64,000 bases of DNA from contig NZ_AP024484.1 in assembly GCF_017347605.1 (NCBI RefSeq), forward strand, positions 1,331,501 to 1,395,500. Direction: 5' to 3'. Under the pieces are notes generated by a model that was not told the origin of the DNA, did no database searches, and worked only from the letters and a program-made list of their open reading frames with translations. Shown here in pieces: positions 1-8,186 of the stretch. A program made the position numbers and the translations under genes. Source of the stretch: Prevotella herbatica. Lineage in GTDB: Bacteria; Bacteroidota; Bacteroidia; Bacteroidales; Bacteroidaceae. Numbering within the stretch: the first letter of the stretch is position 1; every line of letters starts with the position of its first letter.

Positions 1-59
1 AGGATGTTACCCCAAAAAATAACGGAGCCCCCTTTATGGGGATTGTTCTTGAACTTTAG
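1..59 (+). CDS. possible 3' end of a gene entering from the left
   Basis: The third frame is open from the window edge to a TAG at 57-59 and would encode a tail ending in GAPFMGIVLEL. Only 18 residues are visible and I recognise no family. Bases 30-43 can form a small CCCC/GGGG hairpin near this stop, which may belong to a terminator. The first frame is also open to base 90, so the reading frame is not certain. Confidence 0.3.
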   Translation, partial: DVTPKNNGAPFMGIVLEL

Positions 60-185
60 ATCGAAATATGATGGTTTATCCTACACATAGAATAAACAAA
101 TATTATTATGAACAACAATTATAACTTCACTTAATTGATTTAGATTAAGAATATAGTGATTTTTTAATAGAAATGATGCATTTTC

Positions 186-216
186 TTTGGTGTGTGCGCA
201 AACAGCAGTATCTTTG
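186..216 (+). promoter_or_regulatory. promoter of the 29-residue peptide gene
   Basis: TTTG at 186-189 and TATCTTTG at 209-216 are separated by 19 bp, an exact match to the Bacteroidota primary-sigma consensus. Transcription should begin near 220, giving a leader of about 70 nt before the ATG at 290. No other gene lies between this promoter and the terminator at 429-464. Confidence 0.75.
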
Positions 217-289
217 CAGTGAAAATAAAAGGATAATAAAAAACGAACGGATACCAAACGGGTACCGAAATAATTAAAAGAAAAAAATT

Positions 290-379
290 ATGGTAACATT
301 AATGATTGTTTTAGCAGTAGTCGCAGCATCTATTTCACTCGCAGTGAATGTAAACGACAAAATCTCTATGGGTTTATAA
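290..379 (+). CDS. 29-residue hydrophobic small membrane peptide
   Basis: ATG at 290 and TAA at 377-379 encode 29 residues. Residues 3-19 (starting TLMIVLAVVAA) form one uninterrupted hydrophobic stretch long enough to span a membrane, followed by the short polar tail NVNDKISMGL. No cleavage site or lipobox is visible. The frame is too short for ordinary gene callers, but it sits alone between a consensus promoter (186-216) and a strong terminator (429-464), so the transcript seems to exist for this peptide or for its RNA. I do not recognise a family. It could be a membrane-complex accessory peptide or a type I toxin, but neither is shown by the sequence. The alternative is a small non-coding RNA with a chance frame. 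Confidence 0.55.
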   Translation: MVTLMIVLAVVAASISLAVNVNDKISMGL

Positions 380-428
380 ACCCTTAAGGGATTTACTTTA
401 AAAGGAAGTTTTAAAAATTTAGATATTA

Positions 429-464
429 AAAAACCAGATATACAAATATGTATATCTGGTTTTT
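429..464. terminator. bidirectional hairpin terminator
   Basis: A 14-bp perfect stem pairs 429-442 with 451-464 (core ACCAGATATA). It is flanked by T-runs on the plus strand and A-runs on the left, so it can stop both the small-peptide transcript and the minus-strand operon that ends at 472. Confidence 0.85.
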
Positions 465-471
465 TATTTTA

Positions 472-1284
472 TTATTTTAATTGAGATTCCATTGGATTAG
501 CTAACCCTTTCATTCCTACAAGAAAAGCCTTTGCCGAACCGAATTTAAGAAACATATCCAATCTTATTGGGACATGATTCTCATCATCACTCACATAGAA
601 ATCAACAATATTCTTATATTTTCCATCATCTAATTCCAAATATGAAAGTTGCAAACAGCGATACTTCGCTCCATTATCAGCCTTTATCACCGTCTTACCT
701 TTATATCTAAGTTGCGCTGGAGTACGTCCGTTGCCATCAGCAATAGGGAACTTCACAACAAATCCCTCTTTCCAACTCTTTGGATTAAAAGATCTTGCAC
801 GCAAAAATATGCTCATCATATCATAAACACAATCTTCATACGTATGTCTTTCCCAAGAGTGTGTTCCATCAGCATGCTGTCGATGCATTTTAACGCTACA
901 ATTTCCGTTAGGATATGTATAAAAAACCTCGTCAACAGTATATCGACTACCTTCATGTGCTCCCTTACGATAATAGAGCGGAGCCAGCTCTAACGTATTA
1001 TAGCATAATAATGTATCACGTAGCACGAACATGTTGTCAACCTTGCTGTTACCACGAGTTGTAAGACTAGCCCTATAAGCTGGCTTACCAGCAAAGCGGC
1101 TTTCTACAGTATACATGGCTGCCGTTCCTGCTTTAACCCAAACGAATTTCCAATTATAATACAAGTTATAAGAGAGAAATTCGCCAGACTTGAAAGCTGT
1201 GTTACGGAATGAGCACTGCGCATTCGATGCTAGTGCGAAGCATGTCAGTGCCACAGTCATTATCCATTTCCTTAGTTGTCTCAT
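472..1284 (-). CDS. DUF3108 domain-containing exported protein
   Basis: This 270-residue protein starts with a classical signal peptide (residues 1-22, ending SNAQ), so it acts in the periplasm or at the outer membrane. The rest matches the DUF3108 family as I know it: an early FKSGEFLSYNLYYNW segment, a central WERHTYEDCVYDMMSIFLRARS region and a late IVDFYVSDDENHVPIRLDMFLKFGSAKAF region. No catalytic motif is visible and the biochemical role is unknown. It is the last gene of a minus-strand run with the Ig-like lipoprotein 32 bp upstream and the GH3-family ligase before that, and it ends at the terminator at 429-464. A shared envelope-related role is inferred from the operon and not shown. 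Confidence 0.85.
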   Translation of the reverse strand: MRQLRKWIMTVALTCFALASNAQCSFRNTAFKSGEFLSYNLYYNWKFVWVKAGTAAMYTVESRFAGKPAYRASLTTRGNSKVDNMFVLRDTLLCYNTLELAPLYYRKGAHEGSRYTVDEVFYTYPNGNCSVKMHRQHADGTHSWERHTYEDCVYDMMSIFLRARSFNPKSWKEGFVVKFPIADGNGRTPAQLRYKGKTVIKADNGAKYRCLQLSYLELDDGKYKNIVDFYVSDDENHVPIRLDMFLKFGSAKAFLVGMKGLANPMESQLK

Positions 1285-1316
1285 ATTGTTAATTATTAGT
1301 TTTTACACTTTACAAA

Positions 1317-3317
1317 TCAACCACCTGTCGGTATATATTCTATGCCAAACTTCTTTGCTCTGTCAGCATTGCGTCTTTTTACAGTTTTCTGTTTATCGAC
1401 TTTCTGTTTTGTAATTTCTCTTGGTTTCTGCAAATATAGCGGTTTATCTATAGGGTTCCAAGATTCTCGAACATCCCACTTAGCCTTACACTCAATCTTA
1501 CCAGGATAGTAATACACCTCCTCTGGCTGAATGTTTTTTTCAAAATCACCAGTATCCCAGATGCCATTATTATTACGATCCACAAACATTCTTAGATAAT
1601 AATCGTCTGCCGCAAGATAGAAAAATTCAGCCTGTCCTTTTTCTGCCTCCAATTCCTTCACAACGTTATCACTTTTATCCAAAAGTTGCAGAATGCAATG
1701 TTTATTATCCATACCAATTAAAGATATGGTGAGAGTGCCATATTCGTCATTGCTCTTTACTTTAAAACCATACTTTCCCTTTCCTGACACCTTTCCGTAT
1801 ATGTCAACAAAAGCCATACTATCCATTTCAAGACTATACTCCTGCCCAGGACGCCATTCACCGACTAGTTCATAATCCATTCCATACTTCAACGTGTCGC
1901 TGCGAACAAACTTTCCATTAGCATCCCGATGTGCCAATGGCCTAAATGCATATTTTGCTTTATACCAAAGAGTATCGATCTTTGTATATAAATGTATCTT
2001 TGATGTATCTACTTGTTCAAGTGGTGCGTCAACACTTATCGGTATATTTTTGTCAGGGTCAAGCTCAGTAGGAACGTTAACGATAAGTTTCATATTATCT
2101 CTAGGTTTAACCATTTCATAATGGTCACCCTTTTTCTTAGCTTTTTCCTGTGCTTTCTGCCATTTTTCCAACTCTTTTTGAGCAGTTTTCATCCTCTTCT
2201 CATACGGTTGTTTTGAAAGAACTTCCATTGTATCATTTTGTACCACGAGATGTCCTAGAGAATCTGTTTTCTGATAATTAATCTCCATGCGTAGCGTGTC
2301 TTGATTGACAAGAGCTGAATCACGCAACCAATATGATATAGTATCCCTTTTTACATTAGGAATAACCACAAAAGCATTTTTCTCATTAAAGTTCAGACCT
2401 TTGATTCTTGGTAATTCTTTGTTTCCATAACTAAAATTAGCCACAAAATGATTAGCTTCTTTTCTTGTCACACTAAGCAGATATCTGTCTGTCTGCAATT
2501 CGGTGAATGCAGATAATGTAACATCATCTGGCAAAAAGTGCGTATAGTCATGTCGTTTAATATCTGCAATATGTAGAGAATCCGTCCAAAGTGTATCTTG
2601 TCTTATATCAGCTTTAGATGATGTAGTTATCAAATCATGTGAAAAAGCTATTTTTTCACTTTTTTGATTGAACATATAATTACCATCAACATCCTGCAAA
2701 GCATATATACGATATGAGCCTTTTTTCACTCCTTTTATTATGAAGTGTCCCCTACTATCAGTGCGGCTTACCCTAAGCATAGGTGTCTTTTGAAACGCAG
2801 AATCAGCCTGATTACTGTATAATCCAACAAGGATACCTTTTACTGGTTCAAGATTATCAGCAGCTAAAACATAACCAGAAACCTCCATTGTATCTATCTC
2901 TGCACCTGTAGAGAAACTATAAGTATAGTTGCCCAAAGGGTTTCCTTCGTTATTGTCTGAAATAGCATCACTAAAGTCAATCGTATAAGTAGTATTTGCT
3001 TTCAAAGGATCAAGAAGTTTCACATCTATACTTTTGCCCGCAGCCTTTATTTCTGGCGCCTCCAATTGTGGCGGTGACACAATAACATTCTCTGTGGCAT
3101 TATCAACCTTAACATATTCGTCGAAGTTGATTTTTACGTTTCTACTTTTAACTCCGACCCCTCTATCTGCAGGAGACGCTCCAATAACCTTTGGTGGAGT
3201 TTCATCAAACCAGCCTCCATCAGGATTACCCATACGAGCGCAACTTGCAAAGAGCGTAATTGCGAGTATATATAATAGAGTATATTTCTTCTTTATTTTC
3301 ATATTTATTATAATCAT
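1317..3317 (-). CDS. Ig-like domain lipoprotein (Big_5/SbsA type)
   Basis: The protein has 666 residues. The signal peptide ends in a lipobox LFASC with the lipid-bearing Cys near residue 26, followed by a charged, surface-lipoprotein-like RMGNPDGG stretch. Residues about 40-140 form a bacterial Ig-like domain of the SbsA type, including the FDEYVKVDNA and YTIDFSDAI segments. Further beta-rich domains follow, including a carboxypeptidase-regulatory-like fold near residues 150-210 (SRTDSRGHFIIKGVKKGSYR), and a basic C-terminus. It is probably anchored at the outer membrane and its ligand is unknown. The start overlaps the stop of the GH3 gene by four bases (ATGA), so translation is coupled; Met6, which begins MKIKKKYTLL, is an equally good start. 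Confidence 0.85.
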   Translation of the reverse strand: MIIINMKIKKKYTLLYILAITLFASCARMGNPDGGWFDETPPKVIGASPADRGVGVKSRNVKINFDEYVKVDNATENVIVSPPQLEAPEIKAAGKSIDVKLLDPLKANTTYTIDFSDAISDNNEGNPLGNYTYSFSTGAEIDTMEVSGYVLAADNLEPVKGILVGLYSNQADSAFQKTPMLRVSRTDSRGHFIIKGVKKGSYRIYALQDVDGNYMFNQKSEKIAFSHDLITTSSKADIRQDTLWTDSLHIADIKRHDYTHFLPDDVTLSAFTELQTDRYLLSVTRKEANHFVANFSYGNKELPRIKGLNFNEKNAFVVIPNVKRDTISYWLRDSALVNQDTLRMEINYQKTDSLGHLVVQNDTMEVLSKQPYEKRMKTAQKELEKWQKAQEKAKKKGDHYEMVKPRDNMKLIVNVPTELDPDKNIPISVDAPLEQVDTSKIHLYTKIDTLWYKAKYAFRPLAHRDANGKFVRSDTLKYGMDYELVGEWRPGQEYSLEMDSMAFVDIYGKVSGKGKYGFKVKSNDEYGTLTISLIGMDNKHCILQLLDKSDNVVKELEAEKGQAEFFYLAADDYYLRMFVDRNNNGIWDTGDFEKNIQPEEVYYYPGKIECKAKWDVRESWNPIDKPLYLQKPREITKQKVDKQKTVKRRNADRAKKFGIEYIPTGG

Positions 3318-4828
3318 GCTTGGCTTAAGAGTTCCAGCAATTCATCTAAGTTTTTTCGGCTATTGCTCAAACGGGGTATCTTGTGCTGTCCACCTAGTTT
3401 ACCCTTAGCTTTAAGCCAATCATTGAATAGCCCGGCACGTGCCTTCACTACTTCTAAATGTTGAAGCGTAACATCATGAAAACGTTTTGCTTCATAATCA
3501 CTATTTAGCTCCTGCAATTTTTTATCTAGGATAGTAGCAAACTGATTAATATCTGCTGGCTCTTTTGCAAATTCTATCAGCCATTGATGTCTACATTTGG
3601 CTTTACTATCCATATATACAGGGGCAGCAGTATATTCACTAACTTCAGCACCAGTAAGTTTACATGCATAATCTAAACCATTCTCAGCATTATCCATGAT
3701 AAGTTCTTCCCCAAAGGCATTAATGAAATATTTTGTACGCCCTGTTATCACAAACTTATACGGATTTTTGCTTGTAAAACTCACGGTATCACCAATCATA
3801 TATCGCCACAAGCCACAACTTGTTGTTATTAACATTGCGTAGTTTTTTCCTACTTCAATTCCCTCCAGAGGAACTATTGTCGGGTTATCATTACCAAACT
3901 CATCCATCGGAATAAACTCATAAAACACGTCATAATCCAACATAAGCAGCATGCTCTTGTCTATCGTATCATTTTGGATACCAAAGAACCCTTCGCTGGC
4001 ATTATATGTTTCCATATAGTGCATATTTGAATTCGTTATCAGTTGTTCATATTGTGAACGGTAAGGCGTGAAAGCAATACCGCCATGAAAAAAGACTTCT
4101 AGATTTGGCCAAACATCTTGAAGGTGTTTCTTTCCAGAGATTTCCATAACCCTTACCAACACACTAAGCATCCAACTTGGAACTCCGGAGATATTAGTCA
4201 CATTCTGTTTAACACACTCACGAGCAATTCTGTCACGTTTTATATCAAAATCACTCAACAATGCAGTTTGCTTTTTAGGCACGCGAACCAAATTTGCAAG
4301 AGGATTTATATTCTCAATAAGTATTGCACTGAGGTCACCAACAAGAGAATTAGCTACATTGTAATTAGGAGAATGGCTGCCTCCCAAAATCAAGCCCTTA
4401 CCATCAAACATTTTGCTACCAGGATTCATCATCAAATACAAGGCAACAACATCTTTACCACCTTGGTAATGAATATGATTCAATCCATCTTGTGAAACTG
4501 GAATAAACTTACTTTTGTCATTCGTAGTACCAGAAGACTTAGCATACCATTTTACCTGTCCACGCCACAAAACATTTTCATCACCATGTCTCATACGGTC
4601 TATATCGCCTTTTAACTCCTCATAAGTATTCACTGAGACGTTAGAAACAAAGTCTTCATATGAATTCACATTACTAAGCAAATGTTTTCTTCCATATTCG
4701 GTATTTTTACCTCGCTCTATAAGTTTTTTCAGCACTTCATGCTGCAGTTCTTCACCGTGACTTAAATATGATTCAAGTTGTTTCTGCCTTGGTAGGAATA
4801 ATTTTCCCACAATGCTAGTTATATTCAT
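3314..4828 (-). CDS. GH3-family acyl-acid-amide synthetase-like protein
   Basis: At 504 residues it has the normal length for the bacterial GH3 branch of the ANL adenylating superfamily. The ATP-binding P-loop SSGTT is at residues 98-102 and the second adenylation motif YNASEG at about 275-280. A TGRTKYFINAFGEEL segment matches the hinge region before the small C-terminal domain. Plant GH3 proteins conjugate amino acids to carboxylic hormones; the substrate of the Bacteroidota members is not known. It is the first gene of a three-gene minus-strand operon, with a promoter-like TAAATTTG box 26 bp upstream. Its linkage to a secreted Ig-like lipoprotein and a DUF3108 protein is the only functional clue. 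Confidence 0.88.
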   Translation of the reverse strand: MNITSIVGKLFLPRQKQLESYLSHGEELQHEVLKKLIERGKNTEYGRKHLLSNVNSYEDFVSNVSVNTYEELKGDIDRMRHGDENVLWRGQVKWYAKSSGTTNDKSKFIPVSQDGLNHIHYQGGKDVVALYLMMNPGSKMFDGKGLILGGSHSPNYNVANSLVGDLSAILIENINPLANLVRVPKKQTALLSDFDIKRDRIARECVKQNVTNISGVPSWMLSVLVRVMEISGKKHLQDVWPNLEVFFHGGIAFTPYRSQYEQLITNSNMHYMETYNASEGFFGIQNDTIDKSMLLMLDYDVFYEFIPMDEFGNDNPTIVPLEGIEVGKNYAMLITTSCGLWRYMIGDTVSFTSKNPYKFVITGRTKYFINAFGEELIMDNAENGLDYACKLTGAEVSEYTAAPVYMDSKAKCRHQWLIEFAKEPADINQFATILDKKLQELNSDYEAKRFHDVTLQHLEVVKARAGLFNDWLKAKGKLGGQHKIPRLSNSRKNLDELLELLSQA

Positions 4829-4853
4829 TGTTGCGTATTATCAGTTTAAACTG

Positions 4854-4861
4854 CAAATTTA
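4854..4861 (-). promoter_or_regulatory. -7 element of the GH3-ligase operon
   Basis: Read on the minus strand this is TAAATTTG, matching TAnnTTTG, 26 bp before the start codon. No clear TTTG lies at the right spacing upstream, so the assignment rests on one box. Confidence 0.5.
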
Positions 4862-5092
4862 GTCCAAACTTTTGTAATAGGGTAAAATTTCACGAATTTT
4901 AATATAACGAGGCATCTTCATTACAAAACATAACGCATGCAATATCTTACGGATAATAAATTTTGTGTGAGAATACATGGCATTTAATGAATATCATATC
5001 ACTCAAAATTTAAGAATGACTAAAAATAATCTTCATCATGTTTTTTTAATAAAATTAAATAGTCGTTTCTTTCATATTTAGTTTAATTCTGC

Positions 5093-5100
5093 TATCTTTG
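5093..5100 (+). promoter_or_regulatory. -7 element of the FKBP operon
   Basis: TATCTTTG matches TAnnTTTG. A TTTC one base off consensus lies 19 bp upstream. The predicted leader is about 48 nt. Confidence 0.65.
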
Positions 5101-5152
5101 CAAAAGTTTTAAAACAGATTTACAATATTAATAATAACGATTTTACTATTTT

Positions 5153-5758
5153 ATGGATAAAGTAAGTTACGCTCTCGGCATAGGTATTGGCCGTCAGCTA
5201 GCGCAGATGGGCGCAGCTAAATTGAATATAGATGATTTTGCGCAAGCAATTAAAGATGTCATTTCTAATAACGATTTAAAAGTTTCTGACAAAGAGGCAC
5301 AAGAACTTGTACAGAACTTCTTTGCAGAGCAAGAAGCTAAGCAACATGCCGAAGCTGAAGAGCTTGGTAAAGTTGCAAAGAATGAGGGAGAGAACTTCCT
5401 CGCCGAAAATGGCAAAAAAGAGGGTGTTATAACAACAGCTTCTGGCTTGCAATACCAAATTTTGCGCGAAGGTAACGGAAAGACTCCTAAAGCTACTGAT
5501 CAGGTAGAATGCCACTATGAAGGAACACTTATCAATGGAACAAAGTTTGATAGTAGCTATGACCGTGGTCAAACAGCAACATTCCCACTCAACGGTGTAA
5601 TAGCAGGTTGGACTGAAGGTCTACAACTAATGAAAGAAGGCGCTAAATATCGTTTCTTTATCCCTTACAAGCTCGGTTATGGTGAGCGTGGTGCTGGAGC
5701 ATCTATCCCTCCATACGCAGCATTGGTATTCGATGTAGAATTAGTAGCAGTAAAATAA
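5153..5758 (+). CDS. FKBP-type peptidyl-prolyl isomerase, no signal peptide
   Basis: This 201-residue protein catalyses cis-trans isomerisation of proline peptide bonds. An N-terminal helical dimerisation region of Mip/FklB type (residues 1 to about 90, starting MDKVSYALGIGIG) precedes the FKBP domain at about 95-201. The domain has the active-site segments FDSSYDRG, GVIAGWTEGL and IPYKLGYGERG, and ends in FDVELVAVK. It lacks the leader peptide of its two downstream paralogues, so it is probably cytoplasmic. It is the first of three consecutive FKBP genes (gaps of 20 and 19 bp) and the promoter lies 53 bp upstream. Confidence 0.92.
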   Translation: MDKVSYALGIGIGRQLAQMGAAKLNIDDFAQAIKDVISNNDLKVSDKEAQELVQNFFAEQEAKQHAEAEELGKVAKNEGENFLAENGKKEGVITTASGLQYQILREGNGKTPKATDQVECHYEGTLINGTKFDSSYDRGQTATFPLNGVIAGWTEGLQLMKEGAKYRFFIPYKLGYGERGAGASIPPYAALVFDVELVAVK

Positions 5759-5778
5759 TTAATCCTTAAATACAAATA

Positions 5779-6657
5779 ATGAAGAAAATCATTTTGGTAG
5801 CGCTTGTTGCTATTGCAGCCGCTACATTTATGTCATGTGGAAACTCCACTCCTAAGGCTGACCTTAAGAGTGATGTTGATTCTATGAGTTATGCAATGGG
5901 TATGTCGCAGACTCAAGGTTTGAAAGAGTTTTTAGTAGGTCGCATGAAGGTTGACACAACTTACATGGATGAATTTATAAAAGGTCTTAACGACGGTGCT
6001 AATGCTGGTGATGACAAAAAGAAGTCTGCTTACTATGCAGGAATTCAGATTGGTCAACAGATTGCAAACCAAATGATAAAAGGTATCAACACAGAAGTTT
6101 ACGGTCAAGACTCTACAAAGAGTATCTCTCTTAAAAACTTTATGGCTGGTTTCGTTGCAGGAACAACAGGTAAAACTGGCGATATAAAGATGACCATCGC
6201 TCAGGCACAGATGATTGCCCAGAGTAAGATGATGCTTATTAAGAGCAAGAACATGGAAAAGCAGTATGGTCCTAATAAGGAAGCTGGTGAGAAATGGCTT
6301 GCAGCAAACAAGACCAAAGCTGGAGTAAAGACTCTTCCTTCTGGTGTTCAGTATAAAGTTATCAAAGTTGGCAACGGTCCTCTTCCAAAAGATACATCTA
6401 CCGTAAAGGTAAATTATGAAGGTCGCACTATTGACGGAAAGGTCTTTGACAGTTCTTACAAGCGCGGTCAGCCTATTACTCTTCGTGCAAATCAAGTTAT
6501 CAAAGGTTGGACAGAAGCACTTGTTCACATGCCAGCTGGTTCTGTTTGGGAAGTTTATATTCCACAGAATCTTGCCTATGGAGATCGCGAGCAGGGTCAA
6601 ATCAAACCTTTTTCAACTCTAATCTTCAAGATAGAGCTTCTAAGTGCAGGAAAATAA
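5779..6657 (+). CDS. FKBP-type peptidyl-prolyl isomerase, lipoprotein
   Basis: The 292-residue protein has a lipoprotein leader with Cys20 in FMSCGN, so it should be anchored to a membrane and work as a folding catalyst in the periplasm. The Mip-type helical N-terminal region (about 25-180, including SYAMGMSQTQG) is longer than in the first paralogue. The FKBP domain (about 185-292) carries FDSSYKRG, VIKGWTEALVHMP and IPQNLAYGDREQG. The last segment has REQG where the cytoplasmic copy has RGAG, a difference shared with the third copy (RQAG). It is the middle gene of the operon. Confidence 0.92.
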   Translation: MKKIILVALVAIAAATFMSCGNSTPKADLKSDVDSMSYAMGMSQTQGLKEFLVGRMKVDTTYMDEFIKGLNDGANAGDDKKKSAYYAGIQIGQQIANQMIKGINTEVYGQDSTKSISLKNFMAGFVAGTTGKTGDIKMTIAQAQMIAQSKMMLIKSKNMEKQYGPNKEAGEKWLAANKTKAGVKTLPSGVQYKVIKVGNGPLPKDTSTVKVNYEGRTIDGKVFDSSYKRGQPITLRANQVIKGWTEALVHMPAGSVWEVYIPQNLAYGDREQGQIKPFSTLIFKIELLSAGK

Positions 6658-6676
6658 ACCATCATTTATATCGTAA

Positions 6677-7576
6677 ATGAAAAAGAAATACATTATTGCG
6701 CTCGTCATCATGACGAGCGCTACTTTTAGTTTAGTTCAGGCTAAAGACAAAAAAGACAAGAAAACTAAGCCTGTAACTGTTGAGCAGGATGCTCCGATTA
6801 AACTAGTCAGCCCTTCTGATTCTATTAGTTTTGCTGCCGGTATGGCTGCAACAGACGGACTTATTCCTTATCTTAAGCAGCAGCTTGGCGTTGACACTGC
6901 TAACATGGCTGAATTTGTGAAGGGCTTTAAGGAAGCACAGCTTCGCGTAAAAGATCCAGCTTTTAAGGCTTATGCAGCAGGTATGCAGATTGCAGGCATG
7001 GTTAACGACCGTATAATGCCTAACATGAAGACAGACTTTGTGGGGTCAAATGATTCTATCAACAGCGTAACCTTCAATGAAGGTTTTATTGCTGCGTTAA
7101 AAAATGACACCACACTGTTTACACAAAAGGCTGCAAGTAAGATGTTCAGCGACAAACGTACAGCCATTCGTGACAGTAAGAATGCCGTATACAAAAAAGA
7201 GAACGAAGATTGGCTAAAGACAAATGCCAATAAGGAAGGCATGAAGACTACAGCTTCAGGTTTACAGTATAAAGTCCTTATTGCAGGTAAAGGTGCCACT
7301 CCAAAAGCAACAGACAAAGTTACAGTGAAATATGAAGGTAGAATGATTGATGGAACTGTTTTCGACAGTAGCTACAAGCGCAATCCACAAACTACATCAT
7401 TCCATTGTAATGAAGTTATAAAGGGATGGACAGAAGCATTAACGATGATGCCTGTAGGCAGCAAATGGGAGATATGTATCCCTCAAGACCTTGCTTACGG
7501 TTCTCGTCAAGCAGGTCAAATCAAACCTTATTCTACTCTTGTATTTACCGTTGAGTTGATTAGCATTGATAAATAA
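6677..7576 (+). CDS. FKBP-type peptidyl-prolyl isomerase, exported
   Basis: The 299-residue protein has a signal peptide ending in LVQA (about residue 22) and then a lysine-rich KDKKDKKTK linker, without a lipobox. A Mip-like helical region (starting DSISFAAGMAA) precedes an FKBP domain with FDSSYKRN, VIKGWTEALTMMP and IPQDLAYGSRQAG. It is probably a soluble periplasmic chaperone-isomerase. The last operon gene, it is followed by a hairpin terminator at 7595-7630. The gradient of cytoplasmic, lipid-anchored and soluble exported forms suggests tandem duplication followed by specialisation. Confidence 0.92.
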   Translation: MKKKYIIALVIMTSATFSLVQAKDKKDKKTKPVTVEQDAPIKLVSPSDSISFAAGMAATDGLIPYLKQQLGVDTANMAEFVKGFKEAQLRVKDPAFKAYAAGMQIAGMVNDRIMPNMKTDFVGSNDSINSVTFNEGFIAALKNDTTLFTQKAASKMFSDKRTAIRDSKNAVYKKENEDWLKTNANKEGMKTTASGLQYKVLIAGKGATPKATDKVTVKYEGRMIDGTVFDSSYKRNPQTTSFHCNEVIKGWTEALTMMPVGSKWEICIPQDLAYGSRQAGQIKPYSTLVFTVELISIDK

Positions 7577-7594
7577 TTTGTCATCAAATAATTG

Positions 7595-7630
7595 AAAATG
7601 CGCGATTATCGAAAGATTTTCGCGCATTTT
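7595..7630 (+). terminator. terminator of the FKBP operon
   Basis: AAAATGCGCGA at 595-605 pairs perfectly with TCGCGCATTTT at 620-630, an 11-bp stem with a 14-nt loop. The U-run is part of the 3' arm. Confidence 0.75.
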
Positions 7631-7654
7631 ATTGCTTGATTTAATATTTATTTC

Positions 7655-7662
7655 TATATTTG
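7655..7662 (+). promoter_or_regulatory. -7 element of the lrp-dipeptidase operon
   Basis: TATATTTG matches TAnnTTTG, with TTG-containing sequence about 20 bp upstream. The leader would be about 50 nt. Confidence 0.6.
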
Positions 7663-7718
7663 CTAACACAATGATAAACCTTTTGATAAAACAATAATAA
7701 CAAAAAATAATAAAAGAA

Positions 7719-8186
7719 ATGGATAAGATTGATAATCTTGATAAAAAGATACTGAGTATTCTATCTAAGAATGCCCGTATTCCCTTTAAAGACGTAGCTG
7801 CTGAGTGCGGAGTCTCTCGTGCAGCGATTCATCAGCGTGTGCAGCATTTGATGGAAAATGGTATAATTACAGGTAGTGGATTTGACGTAAATCCAAAGAG
7901 TTTAGGTTACTCGACATGCACTTATGTAGGACTAAATCTTGAAAGAGGTAGTATGTATAAGAATGTAGTCCAGCGACTAATCAACATTCCTGAAATCATT
8001 GAGTGCCACTTCACCACTGGTCCTTACACTATGCTTTTAAAGCTTTACGCACAGGACAACGAACAATTAATGGATTTGCTTAACAACAAATTGCAAAGTA
8101 TTCCAGGAGTTGTATCAACAGAAACCCTAATTTCACTTGAACAAAGCATTAAGCGTGAGATACCAGTTAATATCGACGCAGAATAA
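7719..8186 (+). CDS. Lrp/AsnC-family transcriptional regulator
   Basis: The 155-residue protein has an N-terminal helix-turn-helix at about residues 6-55 (LDKKILSILSKNARIPFKDV, then the recognition helix SRAAIHQRVQHL) and a C-terminal RAM/AsnC ligand domain (about 65-150). These proteins form octamers that sense amino acids. The stop overlaps the start of the C26/M19 fusion gene by one base (TAATG), so the two are translationally coupled. The regulator probably controls this peptide and amino-acid processing operon and itself; the ligand cannot be read from the sequence. Confidence 0.92.
   Translation: MDKIDNLDKKILSILSKNARIPFKDVAAECGVSRAAIHQRVQHLMENGIITGSGFDVNPKSLGYSTCTYVGLNLERGSMYKNVVQRLINIPEIIECHFTTGPYTMLLKLYAQDNEQLMDLLNNKLQSIPGVVSTETLISLEQSIKREIPVNIDAE

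Larger units (their letters stand above)
4829..5152. other. divergent intergenic region between GH3-ligase and FKBP genes
   Basis: These 324 bp are AT-rich and carry no credible gene. They hold the two outward promoters: TAAATTTG on the minus strand at 4854-4861 and TATCTTTG on the plus strand at 5093-5100. I see no strong hairpin or repeat in the middle. Confidence 0.6.

Noticed and set aside
4977..5081. 34-codon frame in the GH3-FKBP gap
   Set aside because: No ribosome site or promoter precedes it and the composition is that of random AT-rich DNA.
5932..6600. 222-codon frame antisense to the second FKBP gene
   Set aside because: It lies wholly inside a well-supported gene, has no recognisable domain, no leader and no promoter; it reflects the codon pattern of the sense strand.
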